Assembly: GCA_017654935.2 (NCBI GenBank)
Contig: CM065712.1
Location: 24,814,740 to 24,878,739, forward strand
From: Phymorhynchus buccinoides
Taxonomy: Eukaryota; Mollusca; Gastropoda; Neogastropoda; Raphitomidae
Reading direction: 5' to 3'
DNA: 64,000 bases
A model generated the notes under the pieces. It worked only from the letters and a program-made list of their open reading frames with translations. It was not told the origin of the DNA and ran no database searches. The translations under genes and the position numbers were made by a program. Numbering within the stretch: the stretch's first letter is position 1; each line of letters starts with the position of its first letter. Shown piece after piece: positions 32,940 to 47,409 of this stretch.

Positions 32940-33795
32940 CCTAATCCTATATGTGACCCAGCACACTAAAGGGACATTAAGTCGCTGGGTTAGTTTTTCC
33001 TTTCCCCCCCACGTTATAGTGACCCGACACATAAGGGACTATTTATAGTCGCGGTAGTGCACTGTATTATGTGAACCCGCCCACAAAAGGGACATATAAG
33101 TCGCGGGTTAATTTATCACGTTATATCGTGGACCGAGCCACCCACAAGGGACTAAGTCGCTGGGTTAGTTGCAGTTAAGTGAATAGCACCATTTTAAAGG
33201 ACATAAGTCGCTGGGTAGTTTCTCACTGTAATGTGACCCAGCAACACTAAAGGGAAATTAAGTCGCGGTTAGTTTTCACTGTATATGTGATCCTGCCACC
33301 CGAAAGGGACTATTAGTCGCTAGGGTTAGTTGCCCCTAGTAGTGACCTAGCACCACGAAAGGGAATAAGTTCGCTCTGGGTTAGTTTCTCACTGTATATT
33401 GGACTAGCACCACGAAAGGGACATTAAGGCGCTGGGTTAGTTTCATCACTGTTATATGTGACCAGCACCACGAAAGCGACATTAGTAGCGGGCTAGCTTT
33501 CTCCCTCGTTTACATGGACCCAGCATCCACTAAAGGGACATTAAGGCGCTGGGTTAGTTCTCAACTGTATATGTGACCAGCACCACGAAATGGGACCATT
33601 AAGTCGCTGGGTTAGTTTCGCACGTATATGTGACCTAGCACCCCGAAAGGAAATTAATAGAGGCTAGGTTGCGCATGTATATGTGACTTAGCACCACGAA
33701 TCCAGCGCGACATTAAGCCCGATGGGTAGTTTCTCCCTGTATATGTGGACCTAGCACACGAAAGGACCTTAAGTCGCGGGGTAGTTTCTCACAAC
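32940..33795. repeat. ~57-bp minisatellite, indel-rich copies (~15)
   Basis: Recurring elements GTGACCCAGCACCACGAAAG, GGACATTAAGTCGCTGGG and TTAGTTTCTCACTGTATAT. Almost every copy differs by single-base insertions or deletions, unlike the clean arrays left of the gap. Confidence 0.85.
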
Positions 33796-33894
33796 AGGCT
33801 GTAAAGTCAAAAATCTCATTTTTGGCAATTTGAGTTATGGGTTATTTTAGTGTTTATAACATCTCATCTTCATATCATATAAAGCTAATCTTAA

Positions 33895-34170
33895 ATATGT
33901 CTCTAAATGGTCTCTAAAGGTCTCTAAATTGTCTCTAAATGGTTTAAACGGTCTCTAAATGGTCTTCCTAAATGGTCTTAAATGGCTTCTAAGTGCTTTA
34001 AAACGGGTCATCCAATGCATGTTCTTCAGCTAGGGCAGAATTTTAGTCAGTTTCTCAAATGGCCGAAGCTCAGAGAGAGAGCTACTAATAATCTTAAAAT
34101 GCTATAAATCTGAACAGAAAAAAAGAATGGTTTTGCATAATAATAATAATAATAATAATAATAATGGTTT
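33895..34170. repeat. GGTCTCTAAAT short repeats and an AAT microsatellite
   Basis: About nine imperfect GGTCTCTAAAT units (33897-33990), then AAT repeats at 34138-34165. Confidence 0.7.
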
Positions 34171-35300
34171 TGCAATCACTAGAACGAACATGCTGAAGTT
34201 GCAAATGATAATTATCTCAGAATGCGTCAGTTCACACTTAATGCACTAATGTGGTTCTATAACAGATATTAACGGAAACTTGATAGTTTTTTTATAATAT
34301 GATATAATTTTTAAAATTATTATTATTTTCTTTTTTTTTTTTTTTTGGGGGGGGGAGATTCGTATTCTCGGCCCGATGAGGGCTCATATTACATTATAAA
34401 ATATGGGGGACATTGTATTTGTGCAGATGTGGGTCTCGTGAAACTGGTAGAAGATTCATTGTACCTTTACTTACGGCTCGAATGGAATGAAAATCGCTTA
34501 AACGTCCCAAATTGACAAGCACGTACTGGTACATATATAAACTCTTATATGGATAGTGGGACGATCTGAGAGGTTCCTGCAATACAGGAAAGTTCCGAAG
34601 TTATTTTTTTCTTTTAAGGGGTTCGTCATCGTCAGATTACTAAATGATCCAACCTATCAAATAATCCCCCAGTGAACCTGATTGAATGTTAAAAAACGCA
34701 TGTATAAAAATATAATGGACGGATTTGAACCAAAATTAGTAGGTAAAAGCTTCATCTAGCGAGAGTTTTGTGTGTAAAATATAAACTACTCGGACTCGCC
34801 ATACCAACACAGGAGATAGTTTGTAGAACAACCCCCCAAAACACAACCAATAAACCAAAATAAAAATAAAATCTCCTTGGCTTGATGGTGAAATGGGGAG
34901 AAACGATCTTATATGGCTCTGAATTTGTTGGTATAACTTGTGTGAAATCTCAGGGCCCGACGAAAATCAAAGTGTCGTCTGCTGTAACTGTCTGTCTGGC
35001 TTAACCCGGAATGGAATAGTGTCACAGCGGGGGCTACGGGACGGCGTGTGCAATACCACCAGAAACATGTTCAGTGGATAGAACTCTTCCTAGTCGAAGG
35101 TTTATCGTCAACAAATGCATTGTCTTTATCGTATATTTAGCAAATACTGGTGAGGAATATATGTAGGGAATTGGTTCCAGGAACTGGACAGAGTATATGT
35201 TGTGTAGTTTGAAAGAATTGCGCACAATTATTTGCGTCCCTGTGATGACGCCGTCCCGTTAGCCTGAAGAATGTGAGATACGCGCCCGAGCCGAGCCGCT
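34171..35300. other. Unique AT-rich sequence, no feature seen
   Basis: T and G homopolymers at 34332-34358. No exon or repeat family recognised. Confidence 0.4.
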
Positions 35301-35309
35301 GCCAATAGT

Positions 35310-36977
35310 AGGTATGGAATGAGAGAGAGATAGAGAGAGGAGAGAAGAGCGGATGAGAGAGACGGATGAGAGAGAGAAGAGAGAGGCTCGAGAGAGAGAG
35401 AGAGAGAGAGGGAAAAAAGCAGAGTGTGAGATGAGAGGACAGACGTACAGACAGACAGACAGACAGAGAAAAAGAGAAGAGAGAGAAGAGAGAGAAAGGG
35501 TGTAGAGTTGCGTTGTGCGTCGGTGCGTTTGCATACTATGCTGGTGTGCGGAGTCAAAGCAAAGATACTTGTCTTAGTCCAACAAGATCACAATACAACG
35601 TGTCGCATGGCGACGTAGTGCAGCTTCAGCGTGTGCCATGTGTAATAATGTGTGTGTGTGCACTGTGTGTTGTGTGCGTGTGCGGGCGTGTGTGTGTGGT
35701 GGCGTGGTGTGTGTGTGTTACTGTGTGTGGTGTGTGTGTGTGTGTGTGTGGTGTTGTGTGTGTGTGCGGGTGCGCGGGTGTGCGCGTGCGTGCGAGGCGT
35801 CGCGTGCGTGTATGCGCGGCGCGTACATGCATACAGAGAGAGATTATCACAGATGGAAGGGGATAACAGCGGATGGGAAAAGGGGGAGGGAGTAAGGGGG
35901 GGGGTGTGAGGTTGCTGTCCATAATAGCTGGCTAATGTCCTTTTTTAGACTCGATCGTCTGGTCAATTAAGAGTATTTGTGGTATCGCTTCTAAATACCG
36001 ATGCCACAAACAGTAAAAAAGTTTGCTTAGAGTGGTTTATTTGGATGTCTGCCAGTAAATGTCTTACTTTAGACATTTTGATACGTGTGTGGTGGTGCGT
36101 GTGTGTGTGTGTGGTGTGTGTGTGTGTGTGTGGCTGGGGTGTGTGTGTGTGTGGTGTGTGAGAGAGAGAGAGAGAGAGAGAAGGAGAGAGGTGAGAGAAG
36201 AGGAGAGAGAGGGAAGAGATGAGCCGGAGATGGACTGAGAGAGACGAGGAGAGAGAAGGCAGAGAGAGAGCAGATAGAGAGAGAGAGAGAGAGAGAGAAA
36301 GAGCGGGGACACAGAGACAGAGAGAGAAACAGAGCAAAACAAAATTGTAAAACAGGACTTCCGACGAAACAGTAAGCAGCATTCGTACCATCTGATTCTG
36401 TCTGCATGTCTCTGTTCTCTCTGTTCTCTCTCCATCTACTTCTACTCTCTCTCCTCTCTCTCTCGTCTCTTCGTCGCTTCTGTTTCTCTTCTCGTCTCTA
36501 CCTCTCTCTCCTTCCTCTCTCTCTCTGTCTCTCTCTCTCTCTCTCTGATCATAATATTCACCTGCTGCAACTATGCAGAAATGTATAGCAACCACTATGC
36601 ATTGCCAGTTTGTATGTATGTTCGTAATATGTACCAAGGAAAGATTGGAAGACGATGGCTGCCTACATTCTTTATCTTTGAAAAGTAAAGTAAAGTTTCA
36701 AAGTTTTCAAGCTTTCAAGTTAAGCTCTCTCTCAAACTCAGTCGGCATTATATCAAAACATGACAAGTGAGATGCGCTAAACATTATTTTCTTATGATAA
36801 TCAGTAAGAACATTGAGTGTGTAAATGATATCATATCGCCTACAAAATGTTAGTTCATTGTCACATTTTATCCTTCCCCATTATTATGTGCTGTGGCCCA
36901 TGGCAAAAATACATTTAAAATGTTCATTGTTCATGTTCGATGATTCAGTGCTCTCTTTTCCTCTCTCTCTCGCTCTC

Positions 36978-37043
<66 letters not shown>

Positions 37044-37045
37044 GT
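35310..37045. repeat. Cluster of GA, GT and CT tracts
   Basis: GA-rich 35310-35500, GT-rich 35640-35830, GT 36085-36160 passing into GA 36161-36345, CT 36405-36548 and CT 36958-37045. Between them is short unique sequence without coding signal. All open frames are low-complexity. Confidence 0.85.
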
Positions 37046-38769
37046 TAGACAGAACATTCTTGTCCCTGGTTGTGTGGGCAAACCTCCGCGTCAACAACAA
37101 CATAAACCCCATAGAAACCCATAAAACCCATCGATCATCACGCACATAAAGAATGTATTGCCGTCTAGGTGGAAATATCACGAATAGCTCAATAGAAAAC
37201 AAGACGCAAGCTATTGCAACGTACTTTCCAGTTCAACAGACAAAGAACAAAAATGTACAAACGGAAGCACTAGAAAAATGCTGTGCATATGGTTAGCATT
37301 TCGATGAAGACAGCATGGGCCCATTCCGTGGATCACCATGAACACAAATTCGCAGAGTTCCATGGCTTGAAACATTACGGATTATAAGAACGATTTTACG
37401 GGAACTACAATTGTTGTGTGGTCAGGACATTATTTGAATTCGTTTGACCTTGGTTGTCGCTGCTTTGGCTTTCATATTTCTTGTGCCCAACGTGGCGTAT
37501 TTCGTGAAACTAAATACATTTTGCCTTTAGCGCCTAGCCTCTTGCCTGCTGCTCTTTGCCCGTTTCGCGAACTTGTTTTCAAAAGCTCAGATCATAAGCC
37601 GAACCGTTTAGATTTTAGCTAACTCATTCGGACGAATTACGATCACTAGGAACAGGGAACGCCAGTCAGGTCTCCCTACTTAGCGAGCTTTATTTCCGGA
37701 ACAGCGATTTGTTTGTAGTCTAAAACGGGTAGTAAAACCCTGTGTTGTGTGCTTATCCAACGGACCCGTGTTTCGCCGAGTGACATCCCTCATCCACTGT
37801 CCAGGCTTCCGGTTAGGTGTACTCGTGTTTAGGACTTCTTCATATCGTTAATGGTAATGTTTCTATAAAAATGTAATCTAAATCGGCCGCTACACGAGCA
37901 CTAGATACATACCCCAAACGGTTCCATTAATCAGTGATATTAAATAAGCCGAGCACTAATGATTTCCGAGTCAATGCAAGTAATCACGATTACATAGCGG
38001 AAACCTAAACGTTGGATCACAATCAGCTAATGTTGGCCAGAGACTTGAATCATTGACAGTGTGAGTTTTGTTGCGCTTTTTATTAGCTGTTAGTAGCATT
38101 GTTAGAACTTGTGCTTCTAGGCAGCCACCAGGCCACGAAGGAGCTATACCCAAAGGCAGTGAAGTCCTGCACGGGAGTCAAGGACCAGTTCGGTAGTTGA
38201 AGTGGGTATGGCGTAGGTGAAATGGAATCAATGTGTTGTTGGTCACCTAAATACACAGACACTTGCATATCGATTAGACAGATCATGAGGACCTCATGAA
38301 CTATTCCAACAGTGAGACTGAATATGTTAGGATCTGTCGGTCGTTCACTAATACACAGGACACTTCAACACACGACAGACAGAGGGACCCCATTCTATGA
38401 ACATCCAACATTGACTGAGATATGTATAGGACTGTCTGTCGTTCACGACTAGACTGCTTAAGACAGCAGAGGGGGCAGATGCTAGCCACGGAGGGGTGGC
38501 TCTAAAAGTGTCTATTAGTGGAGAAGCCCTTTGCACCAGGGGTACCCTCCCTCCCCTACCTAGTGGTCAAGGGATTTTGAGGACTGATGTCGTTTGTGGA
38601 GGTCCCAAAGGGCCAACCCATCCCCTTTGGCGGCAGCACTAGAGCCTCGATGTCATGACCCTAAGTCTGTAGCACGGTCTTCCCACAAAAGACGAAGGGG
38701 TCGCTACACTGCACACGATTCGATAACTACGATTGAATTTGAACGTTTGTGAGGCAAAGTAGAATGGAT
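37046..38769. other. Unique sequence, no gene recognised
   Basis: No domain, exon or tandem array supported. A short near-duplication around CTGTC(G/T)GTCGTTCAC occurs at about 38334 and 38434. Confidence 0.4.
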
Positions 38770-39720
38770 GTGTAATGAGGAATTTAGAAGGACATTCCTA
38801 AGACACTCATGATGATAAGTCTCAAACTATGCTCAAGGCGGAATCAAGTGCCTATACTTTAGGACTTCTACGACACCTATGATGATCAGTCTCAAACTAT
38901 TCTGATTCGAAAGGCGAATCAAACTTACTACTGTTAGGACTTCTAAGACACCATGATGATCAGTCACTCAAACTATCTCAATGGAGAATCACGAATACCC
39001 TACATACTTGTAGGACTTCTGTAAGCCACCCTATGATGATTCAGCTCTCAAACTATCTCAAGGCCGAACAATCATACCTACTGTGTAGGTACTTCTAAGA
39101 TTACCATGATGATCCGTCTTCCAAACTATCTCAAGGCGAATCTAATCATACTACTTATTAGGACTTTCTAGGCACCAGGATGATCAGTCTTCAAAACTAT
39201 CATCAAGGCGAATCTAATCCTACTAGCTTTGTAGGACTTTCCTAACGACACCCATGATGAATGCTCAGTCTCAACTTATTTCTCATAGGCGACATCAATC
39301 CCTACTACTTTAGGGATCTCTAAGGACACCATGAATGATCAGCTCTCAAACTATTCTCAATGTTGAAGTTCATCCTACTACCTTTAGGACGTACTCAAGA
39401 CACCATGATGATCAGTCTCAAACTATTCAATGTGAATTCAACCTATCGTACGTAGGACTTCCTAGAGACACCATGATGATCAGTCTCAAACTATCTCAAC
39501 GTGAATCAATCCTAATACGTTAGGACTCTAAGACACCATGATGATTAAGTCTACAAAACGTATCTCAACGTGAATCAATCCTACTACTTTAGGAACTTCA
39601 AGACATGACATGATGATAAGTCTCAAACAATCTCAACCGAGTGTAATATAATCCTACTATAGGATTTTGAGTAAGACACCATGAGGATCCGTCTCAAACT
39701 ATCTCAAGGCGAATATCGGC
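38770..39720. repeat. ~64-bp minisatellite, indel-rich copies (~14)
   Basis: Recurring elements TAGGACTTCTAAGACACCAT, GATGATCAGTCTCAAACTAT and CTCAAGGCGAATCAATCCTA. Copies differ mainly by single-base indels. Confidence 0.9.
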
Positions 39721-40159
39721 CCTGTTTGATATAACAGGGAGCACAGCAGAATGTAGTGGCACGACAGAGCACAGGCTTCAATGAGCACTAGCGGCAAAAG
39801 CCCATGGGAACTGTCTGGCCACGAAAAGCTAGCCTCCAGGCCTCAATGCATCTCTCTGTGTCGGTGAATTATATACTGGGGTTGAATGTGTCTGCCTCAG
39901 AGAAAACTGGGGGAAGGAAAATAGGTCGATCGATGATTTTTCTTGGGAAAATAAAATGGGGTTGTTTCTAGTATTCTGAAAAGGGGCAGGATAGACGGTG
40001 CGGGTGGGGTGTGGAGAGGGTATGGGGGCGGGTGCGGAGAGAAGAATCTAGGCACCACTACAGCATTTGCAAGAGAGGGATGTCCTGACTTGTGAGGGAG
40101 AAAGCGATAGCAGGAGGAGAGAAAGTGAAACTGAAACTGGAAAAACTAAAATACTTTGC

Positions 40160-40365
40160 TAAGGGATGGAGATGAGAGAGATGAGATGACGACGATGAGG
40201 AGAGATGGGAGAGAGGAGAGAGAGAAGAGAGGAGAAGGAGGGGGGGAGAGAGAGAGAGATGAGAGGATGAGAGAGAGAAGGAGGAGAGAGAGAAGAGAGA
40301 CAGAGTGAGAGTGAGAGACGATGATAGAGCAGAGAGATGTGGCCGAGACCGAAGAGAGAGAGATG
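40160..40365. repeat. GA-rich tract
   Basis: Irregular GAGA and GATGAGAG sequence. Confidence 0.85.
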
Positions 40366-40449
40366 AGAGGGTGTGAGTGGTGGCGTAGAAGTATGGCAAG
40401 CTTTAAGCGACAAAATAAAAACAAGAGACAGAAAAAGACCCCATGATCG

Positions 40450-42400
40450 TTTCACTGGTTATGCTGGCTGAACCAACAAATGCTTGCTCTTAGTTCGGGA
40501 ATGTCTTAACCACCCTTAGTGGTGAGAACAGAACAGATGCCCCAGATACGTTTCCACTGTATGTTGGACTGGAAACACCCAAGTGATGACTTGTGAATTA
40601 TTAACCACCCCTCTATGACAGAACAGAGACCCAGATCGTTTCACTGGTCGTCTGGGACTGAACCAACAAATGTGCCTTTGGCAGGGAATTCTAGCCACAC
40701 TCTTTAGACAGAAAAGCAAGAGAACCAGATCGATTCCACTGCCTTGGGGTGAACAAACCAATGATGCCTACTGATGGAATGTGCTAACTCCTCTTAGACA
40801 GATAACAGAGACCAGATCGTTCTCACTGTCTGTGGAATGAAGCCAACAATGATGCCTTGGTAGAATTCTAATCCCCCTTATAGACAGAAACAGAGACCCC
40901 TAGATCGTTCCACTGATTCTGTGGATGAACCAACAAATGATGCACTTGGGAAATTCAACCCCCCTCTAGACAGAAACACGGTACCAGTTCGTCCACTGTT
41001 CTGTGGGATGAGCCAACCAAGATGCATTTGTGGGAATTCTAAACCCACCTCTAGACAGAACAACAAGAGACCTCAGATCGTTCCACTGTTCTTGTTAGGA
41101 ACAAGCCCAATGCATGCTCTTGGGGAATCTAACCACCCTCTTAGACAGAACAGAGACCAGATCTGTTCCACTGTTGTGGAATGAACACCAACTAATGATG
41201 CCTGGGGGAATCACTAATACCACACGTCTAGGCCAGGAAACATCCGCGAGACACAGGGCGTTTCCACTGTTAGTGTGGGTATTGAACCAACCAATGCTGC
41301 CTTCGTGGAATTCAATCCACCTTAGAGCAGCAACAGAGGACTCCAGATAGTGGCATCTGTCTAAGTGGATGGAAAACCGAACCAATGCATGCATTTGGTG
41401 GAATGTCTAACCACCCCCTCTAGACAGAAAAAGACCCAGATCTGTTGCCAATGTCTGTGGATTAAGCCAACCAATTGTAATGCCTTGTGGGAATTCTAAC
41501 CACCTCTAGACAGAACATTTGATTGACCCAGATCGTTCCACTGTCTCTGTGTGATGAGCAACTACAATGATGCCTTGCTGGGAATTCTAACCACCCTTTC
41601 TATGGACAGAAAACAGAGACCCAGATGTCTCCCACCTGTCTGTGGATGAACCAACAATGGCATGCCGTGGGGGGAATCTAACCACCCTCTAGACTTAGAA
41701 CCAGAGACCCTAGATCGGTCCACTGGTCTTGTGATTAGTCCAACCAATGATGCCTTTGGGCGAATATTCTAACACCCTTAAGACAGCAACAGAGACCCAG
41801 ATCGTTCCACGGCTGATGGAAGGAACCAACCAAATGATGCTCTATGGGAGGATAGTCTCTAACGCACCCTCTAGACAGAAGCAAGAGACCCAGATCGCTC
41901 CACATGTCGTGGTTAATGGAAACCAACAATGCATGCCTTGTGGAATTCTCAACCCACCTCAGACAGAAACAGAGACCCTAGATCGCGTCCACGTCTGTGA
42001 TGAACCAACCAAATGAGCGCTTGGGGAATTCTAACCACTATTTAGACAGAAGGCAGAGACCAGTCGTTTCCACTGTCTGCTGTATGAAACCAACCAATGC
42101 ATGCATTGTGGGAACTGCTATAACCACCCTCTAGACAGAAACAGATGAGCCCAGCATATCAGTTCACTGTCTTGTGGATGAACCAACCATATGATCGCAT
42201 TGTTGGGAATTCTACCCACCCTCTAGACAGAAGCAGAGACCCGATCGTTCCACTGTCTTGTTATGGATGATAGCACCAGCAATGAGTCGCCTATTGTGGA
42301 ATTCTAAAACACCCTCATAGACGAAACAGAGACCCAGTCGCCAGCTGTTCTGGTGATGAGCCAACTCAATTAATGCATTGTGGAACATCTAAACCGCCTT
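40450..42400. repeat. ~83-bp minisatellite, indel-rich copies (~23)
   Basis: Recurring elements AGACAGAAACAGAGACCCAG, ATCGTTCCACTGTCTGTGGA, TGAACCAACCAATGATGCCT and GGGAATTCTAACCACCCTCT. Almost all copy differences are one- or two-base indels, so the frame changes in every unit and the small open frames are meaningless. Confidence 0.9.
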
Positions 42401-43370
42401 GTGTCGGATCCTAATATGTGTGTCTTTCTTTCTATATCTCACCTCACTCTTGTTTTACTGTACCCCCCCCCCCTCTTCTTTCAATCCCAGTTCCCAAATT
42501 GTACAAGATTGTCTTTTGCCCTTGACATTTTTTTCTCAACTACATGTCTCATCGATCTTGATCGTACGTGACACTATTACAGGCGAATATCCACTCATGG
42601 CCTACAAGAGTTAGTCTTATTTTCTATACATTTGATGTAACATTGTTGTTCATTTACATACATAAATACATCATTATAGTACTTGAGTTTCATAAACTGT
42701 TGTATTCACCAACTCCACGTATTTGAAATCTTTTATTAAAACCAGTTACTACGAACTTCAATCTGATTTGTGTTCTGTATAAGTAAACTATGTGCGACCT
42801 TTTAGTTTTTCCTTCCAAGGGAGGAGGGGGCAGATCCTTGCTTGGGGACAAGCTCTTGTTTTCGGACCGTTGTGGGTCTCGCATTCATTAGCAACCCTGA
42901 AGCTGCTACCAATCTGCAGTGTGTGTCCATTCAATTATGAAAGACGATAATAGAAAGGTTCCTGTACCTTTACAGTACCACAAAATATAGAGTTCAGTTC
43001 ACCTGTATACTGGGTTTTGTGATAAAGATGTCAAATACAATGCATTTGGTACAAACGTTTCTTATAAAACTCAAGTTATGTCTGCATTTCTAATGAGATT
43101 AATCTTTTAAATCCTTAAGGCCAGTGGATACGGTTTTGCCAGCTACATCTTGAGATTTATCGTTCATAAAACTATACATAATAATAATAGACATAATAGT
43201 TTTCAGAGATACATATAACGGCCGTCGAAAACATAAATATCTGCATCAAACTCAATGAATATATGACTTTAGTTTGTTTATTGCATCCTCCTCCTCCTCT
43301 CCTTCTCTCTACTCATCATGTCATCAGGGATCAGTCTATCATATCGTTAGCATGTATCCTTACTTTATCT
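42401..43370. other. Unique sequence, no feature seen
   Basis: AT-rich with a C run at 42464-42474. No exon supported. Confidence 0.4.
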
Positions 43371-43374
43371 TGTT

Positions 43375-44035
43375 TCTGCTCACATACCGTTTGTGAGTCC
43401 TGCTTTCAATACCTGTCGTCTTCCTGCTTTCAATACTCCTGGTCTTCCTGCTTTCAATGACTTTAGCTCTTCCTGCTATCTTCAATACCTTTCTCTTCCA
43501 TGCTTTCATACTTTGTCTCCTGGCTAGTCAATTATCACCCTTTTTTTGTCTTCCTGCTTCAATACATTCTGTCTTCCCCTGCTATGCAATACCTTTGTCT
43601 TCCTGCTTTCAATACCGATTTTGTCTTCATGCTTGTCAATACTTTGTCCTTCTGCTTTACAATACCTTTGTCTTCCGCTTAAACTCTTTAGTCTTCTGCT
43701 TTCAATATCCTTGTTTCCTGCTTTCAATCCCTTTGTGTGATCTCCCGATGTCATTACCTTTTGTCTTCCTGCTTCAATATCCCGTTGTCTTCCTGCTCTT
43801 TCCATACCTTGTGTCTTCCTGCTTTAATACCTTTGTCTGCCTGCTTCAATACATTTGTCTTCCTGCTTTTCAATTACCCCTGTGTCCTTACTTCCTTGCT
43901 TTCCAATACCTGTGTACTCCGCTTTCAATACGTGTCTTCATGCTTCAAACCTGTGTCCTTCCTGGTTATGAAGACCTTGTCTTTCCGCCTTTCAGTACCT
44001 TTGTCTCGCTGCTTTTCCAATACCTTTGCTAACCG
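43375..44035. repeat. ~22-bp minisatellite (~28 copies)
   Basis: Unit CTTTCAATACCTTTGTCTTC plus CTG, with many single-base indels. Confidence 0.9.
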
Positions 44036-44914
44036 AATTGGTTTCTTTCCTACTTTCTTGTCTTTTCACTTCTTTCTTTTACATTACTTCTTCTTTTTAA
44101 TAATGCAGAGATGCGTCTGAATACAGCCATGACACATTTTCACAATGTGCATATTGTGCCTACAACTTATCTTTTGTTGGTGTTCCTGTAGCATCATCAT
44201 GACGTTATACAGTTGTATAGAATCAAGACATAGATGTCAGCAATATTTGGGTTCTCACTCGTCAAAAACGCTAACCCTGAACGTAAAAATTTAAGTCACC
44301 CGTCTTTATTTCATCTTATTTTGTAAATCGGCCCAGCGATTTTAATGCGCCAAAAAAAATAGAGATTTTGACAAAAACACAGATTGCTTGTGCAAAAAGA
44401 ATAGACCTATATAACCCGAATCCCTATCCCTAACACGAGAAAGAACCAAGAAATAGAAGCAGGAAGGGTGTAAATCGTACATATTTGCCGAGGAAATCGA
44501 TGTACAAAGCATGCATCTATATACATTTTTTTGCACTGGAACCATTCCTTTTTTTGGGTTGATGACATTTTAAGTCTTTTTTTCAAATTCGCATTTCTGC
44601 AGATTCAGTTACCTTGCGATCTGAATATCAAGACTTCAAAAAACATAACGTCGCCGACTAATATGCACGCTAAAATATAACAAACAAATTGTAATTCTGG
44701 GTTTCTGCAATGCTATCAGGGACGCCAAACTAGCTTGCTTCGTTGCCTACGGCATCGCAAATGTGACTGCTGTCCAACTGACATGATTGCTCTGATCGTC
44801 CACACGCGTCATACTGCGGTAAGTCAGAGTATAATTAAGTTACAGGTAGAGTTTGGCCTAAATGGCACATAGGCCATAGCCTGCAAAAAACGACTACCGA
44901 GCAGTAGGAGGAAG
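44036..44914. other. Unique sequence, no feature seen
   Basis: No exon or repeat recognised. Confidence 0.4.
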
Positions 44915-46330
44915 AGAGAGAGATGTGTGTGTGAGTGATGATTGTGTGTGTGTTGTGTGTGTGCGTGAGTGTGCAGTGCGTGTGTGGCGATACTGGGAGA
45001 GTGTGATAATATTCCGTGTGCGTGCTATGTATCTCGTGACGTGCGTGCGTGCGTGTGTGCGCGCGTTGTGTGGGTGTGTGTGTGTGTGTGTGAGGGTGAG
45101 GCAGGAAAATTGCGAGCAATACGAATGACTAAATGAGGACGAGAGAGGAGAGAGAGAGAGACGATGTCCGAGGACGAGATGAGAGGGTAGGGAGAGAGAG
45201 AGAAGAGAGGGAGAGAGAGATTGAGAGAGGGAGAGAAGAATCTGAGAGTGAGAAGGGAGGGAGAGAGAGAGAGCGAGGGACGAAGGTGAGAAGAGAGAGA
45301 AGAGAGAGATGACTTGAAGTGATCGAGAGCAGAGAAGATAGAGAGAAGAGAGAGTTGTGTGGCTCTGTGTTAGAAGAAAGTGCATGAGCATGAGCATATC
45401 GATATGTATTGATGAGCACGCGTGCACGCTATGTCCGTATGTATGTGTGCAGGATAGAGACGAGTAGGGATTAGAGAGCAGAGATGAGAGAGAGAGGCGA
45501 GGAGCAGACTGAGAGGAGAGAGAGAGAGACCCGGAGAGAGAGAGACGATCCTGTTACATATTGTAGAGAGACAGGAGAGAGAGGGATGAGACTGAGAGAC
45601 CTGAACGGAGAACTGGAAGGAAGAGATGAGAAGACTGATAATGGACGAGGAGAGACGAGAGATGAGATGAGAGTAAACGGGCAGACATAGAGACGGACAC
45701 AAACGAGGGACTACAAACAGGAAGACAGACAGACAGACAACTAGCAGGCGTGGATGATAAGAGCGGCATTGGGGGGAAAGTAGAGTTGAACACGGCCACA
45801 AGACAATATTCCAGTGCTGCCCAGCCAAAGCGAACATGTTAAGCTATTGGGCAATATAAGGCAGTGTTGCGGCTACACACAGAGTAACACGGGATGGAAA
45901 ATGACAGAATTGATCTACACTACAATCCGATTGGCCAGTTTTTAGATAACAATTTAGCAGTTTGCCATCCCGGGTGTTGTGTTTTAGCCGCAACATGGAC
46001 AACATGCCCAGGACCCCCTCTCCCAGTTTGTATTGCTCTGTTGCTGACAGACTGTCCTAATTCTAAAGAAGCCACCACATTCTTTATCCTTGCAAAAGAA
46101 AGTAGTTGAAGTTTGAAATTTTGTCTTCGCTTGTATTTGCCCGCGCGGTCTGTCTTATTTGAATGGCTATCAGTTATACTCTCTCTCTCTCCTCTCCTCT
46201 CTCTCTTCTCTCTCTCTCTCTCTCCTCCCCTCCTCTCTCTCTCATCTCATATCTCTCTGCTCTCTCGCTCTCCTCTCTTACTTCTCTCTCTACTACTCTC
46301 CGTTAACTTCCACTCTCTCCCACCTCTTTC
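44915..46330. repeat. GT, GA and CT tracts
   Basis: GT-rich 44915-45105, GA-rich 45130-45350 and 45465-45740, CT-rich 46178-46325. Unique sequence at 45741-46177 shows no domain. Confidence 0.85.
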
Positions 46331-46439
46331 AGCACCACAATTGGCAGTGACCAATGACCATGTGGTCACTTTCATCTAAATTAATCATATTTTGAGTATC
46401 TTCTTTGTTTTTAGTTTATTTCGCTGTCCTTATTACGTT

Positions 46440-47170
46440 TGTGTCACCAGGTACACTTATTGCATATGGACAGATTGCATTGACCACTACGGGCTTCATC
46501 TGCATTATACAAGTACATAGATTATCTGGTTACACGACATAAGCTGTAACGACTCGAAATCTGATTATGATAGAAGACAAGTGACGCAATGGTCACAGTC
46601 ACGACACTGGTCATTTTTCAAATGGTATAAGGTTCAATAGTACTCGAGTACACTAATAAGCTGCTTAAGCACTGTGAAAATGTGGATGTTACGTTAAAGT
46701 CGACCACTTGGCCAGTAGTACTGTGATCAAGGGTCATCTGCATACACAACGTACATAAGATTATCTTGGTGACACGACATAAGCTGTAACGGACTCGAAA
46801 TTCCGATTTTTAACCAAATGTGACCACTGGTCACAGTCATCTGACACTGGCAGTTTCAATGTCAAGGTTTCACATAGTACTCGAGTCACACTAATAAGCG
46901 TTAAGCAGTTGAAAAGTGGATGTTACAGTTTAAAGTGACAACTGGCCAGTGTCGTTGTGATCCCTGGGTCATCTGCATTATACATAGTGCAATGCAACTA
47001 TCATGTGACAGGAACTCAGCTGTTAAGAATAAAATGTGAATGTTAATGATAATTACATTGTAGAAGGCATAGCAGTACTCAGGACACACTCATAAGCATT
47101 GTAAATAGTGAGCATGTGGAATTTCCGTGCAAAGTGACCCCGGTCATTGTCACTGAGACCACGGTCATCT
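46440..47170. repeat. ~237-bp tandem repeat, three copies
   Basis: Shared blocks GGTCATCTGCAT (near 46490, 46730, 46970), GACATAAGCTGTAACG (46540, 46778), ACTCGAGTACACTAATAAGC and GTGGATGTTACG recur about every 237 bp. Copies contain many indels and the last is diverged. Confidence 0.75.
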
Positions 47171-47409
47171 TATGATTGAACAAAGGGTAAAAACATTCGA
47201 CACAGGCCTGCCGTCTTTTTTGTCCAGCAGGTTCCATCCCAATTATTAAGCGAACCCTCTCTGTTCAGGCTCTCAAGCAGAATTCACTTTAACCCTGTCA
47301 ATTATCACGGTATAATAAAAAATCAAACCTTGTTTACATTTGGGCAAAGTAGTTACACGATTAGGGCTTCAACAGGTCTTTCTTAATATGTTCCAAGAAT
47401 TACAGTGTA

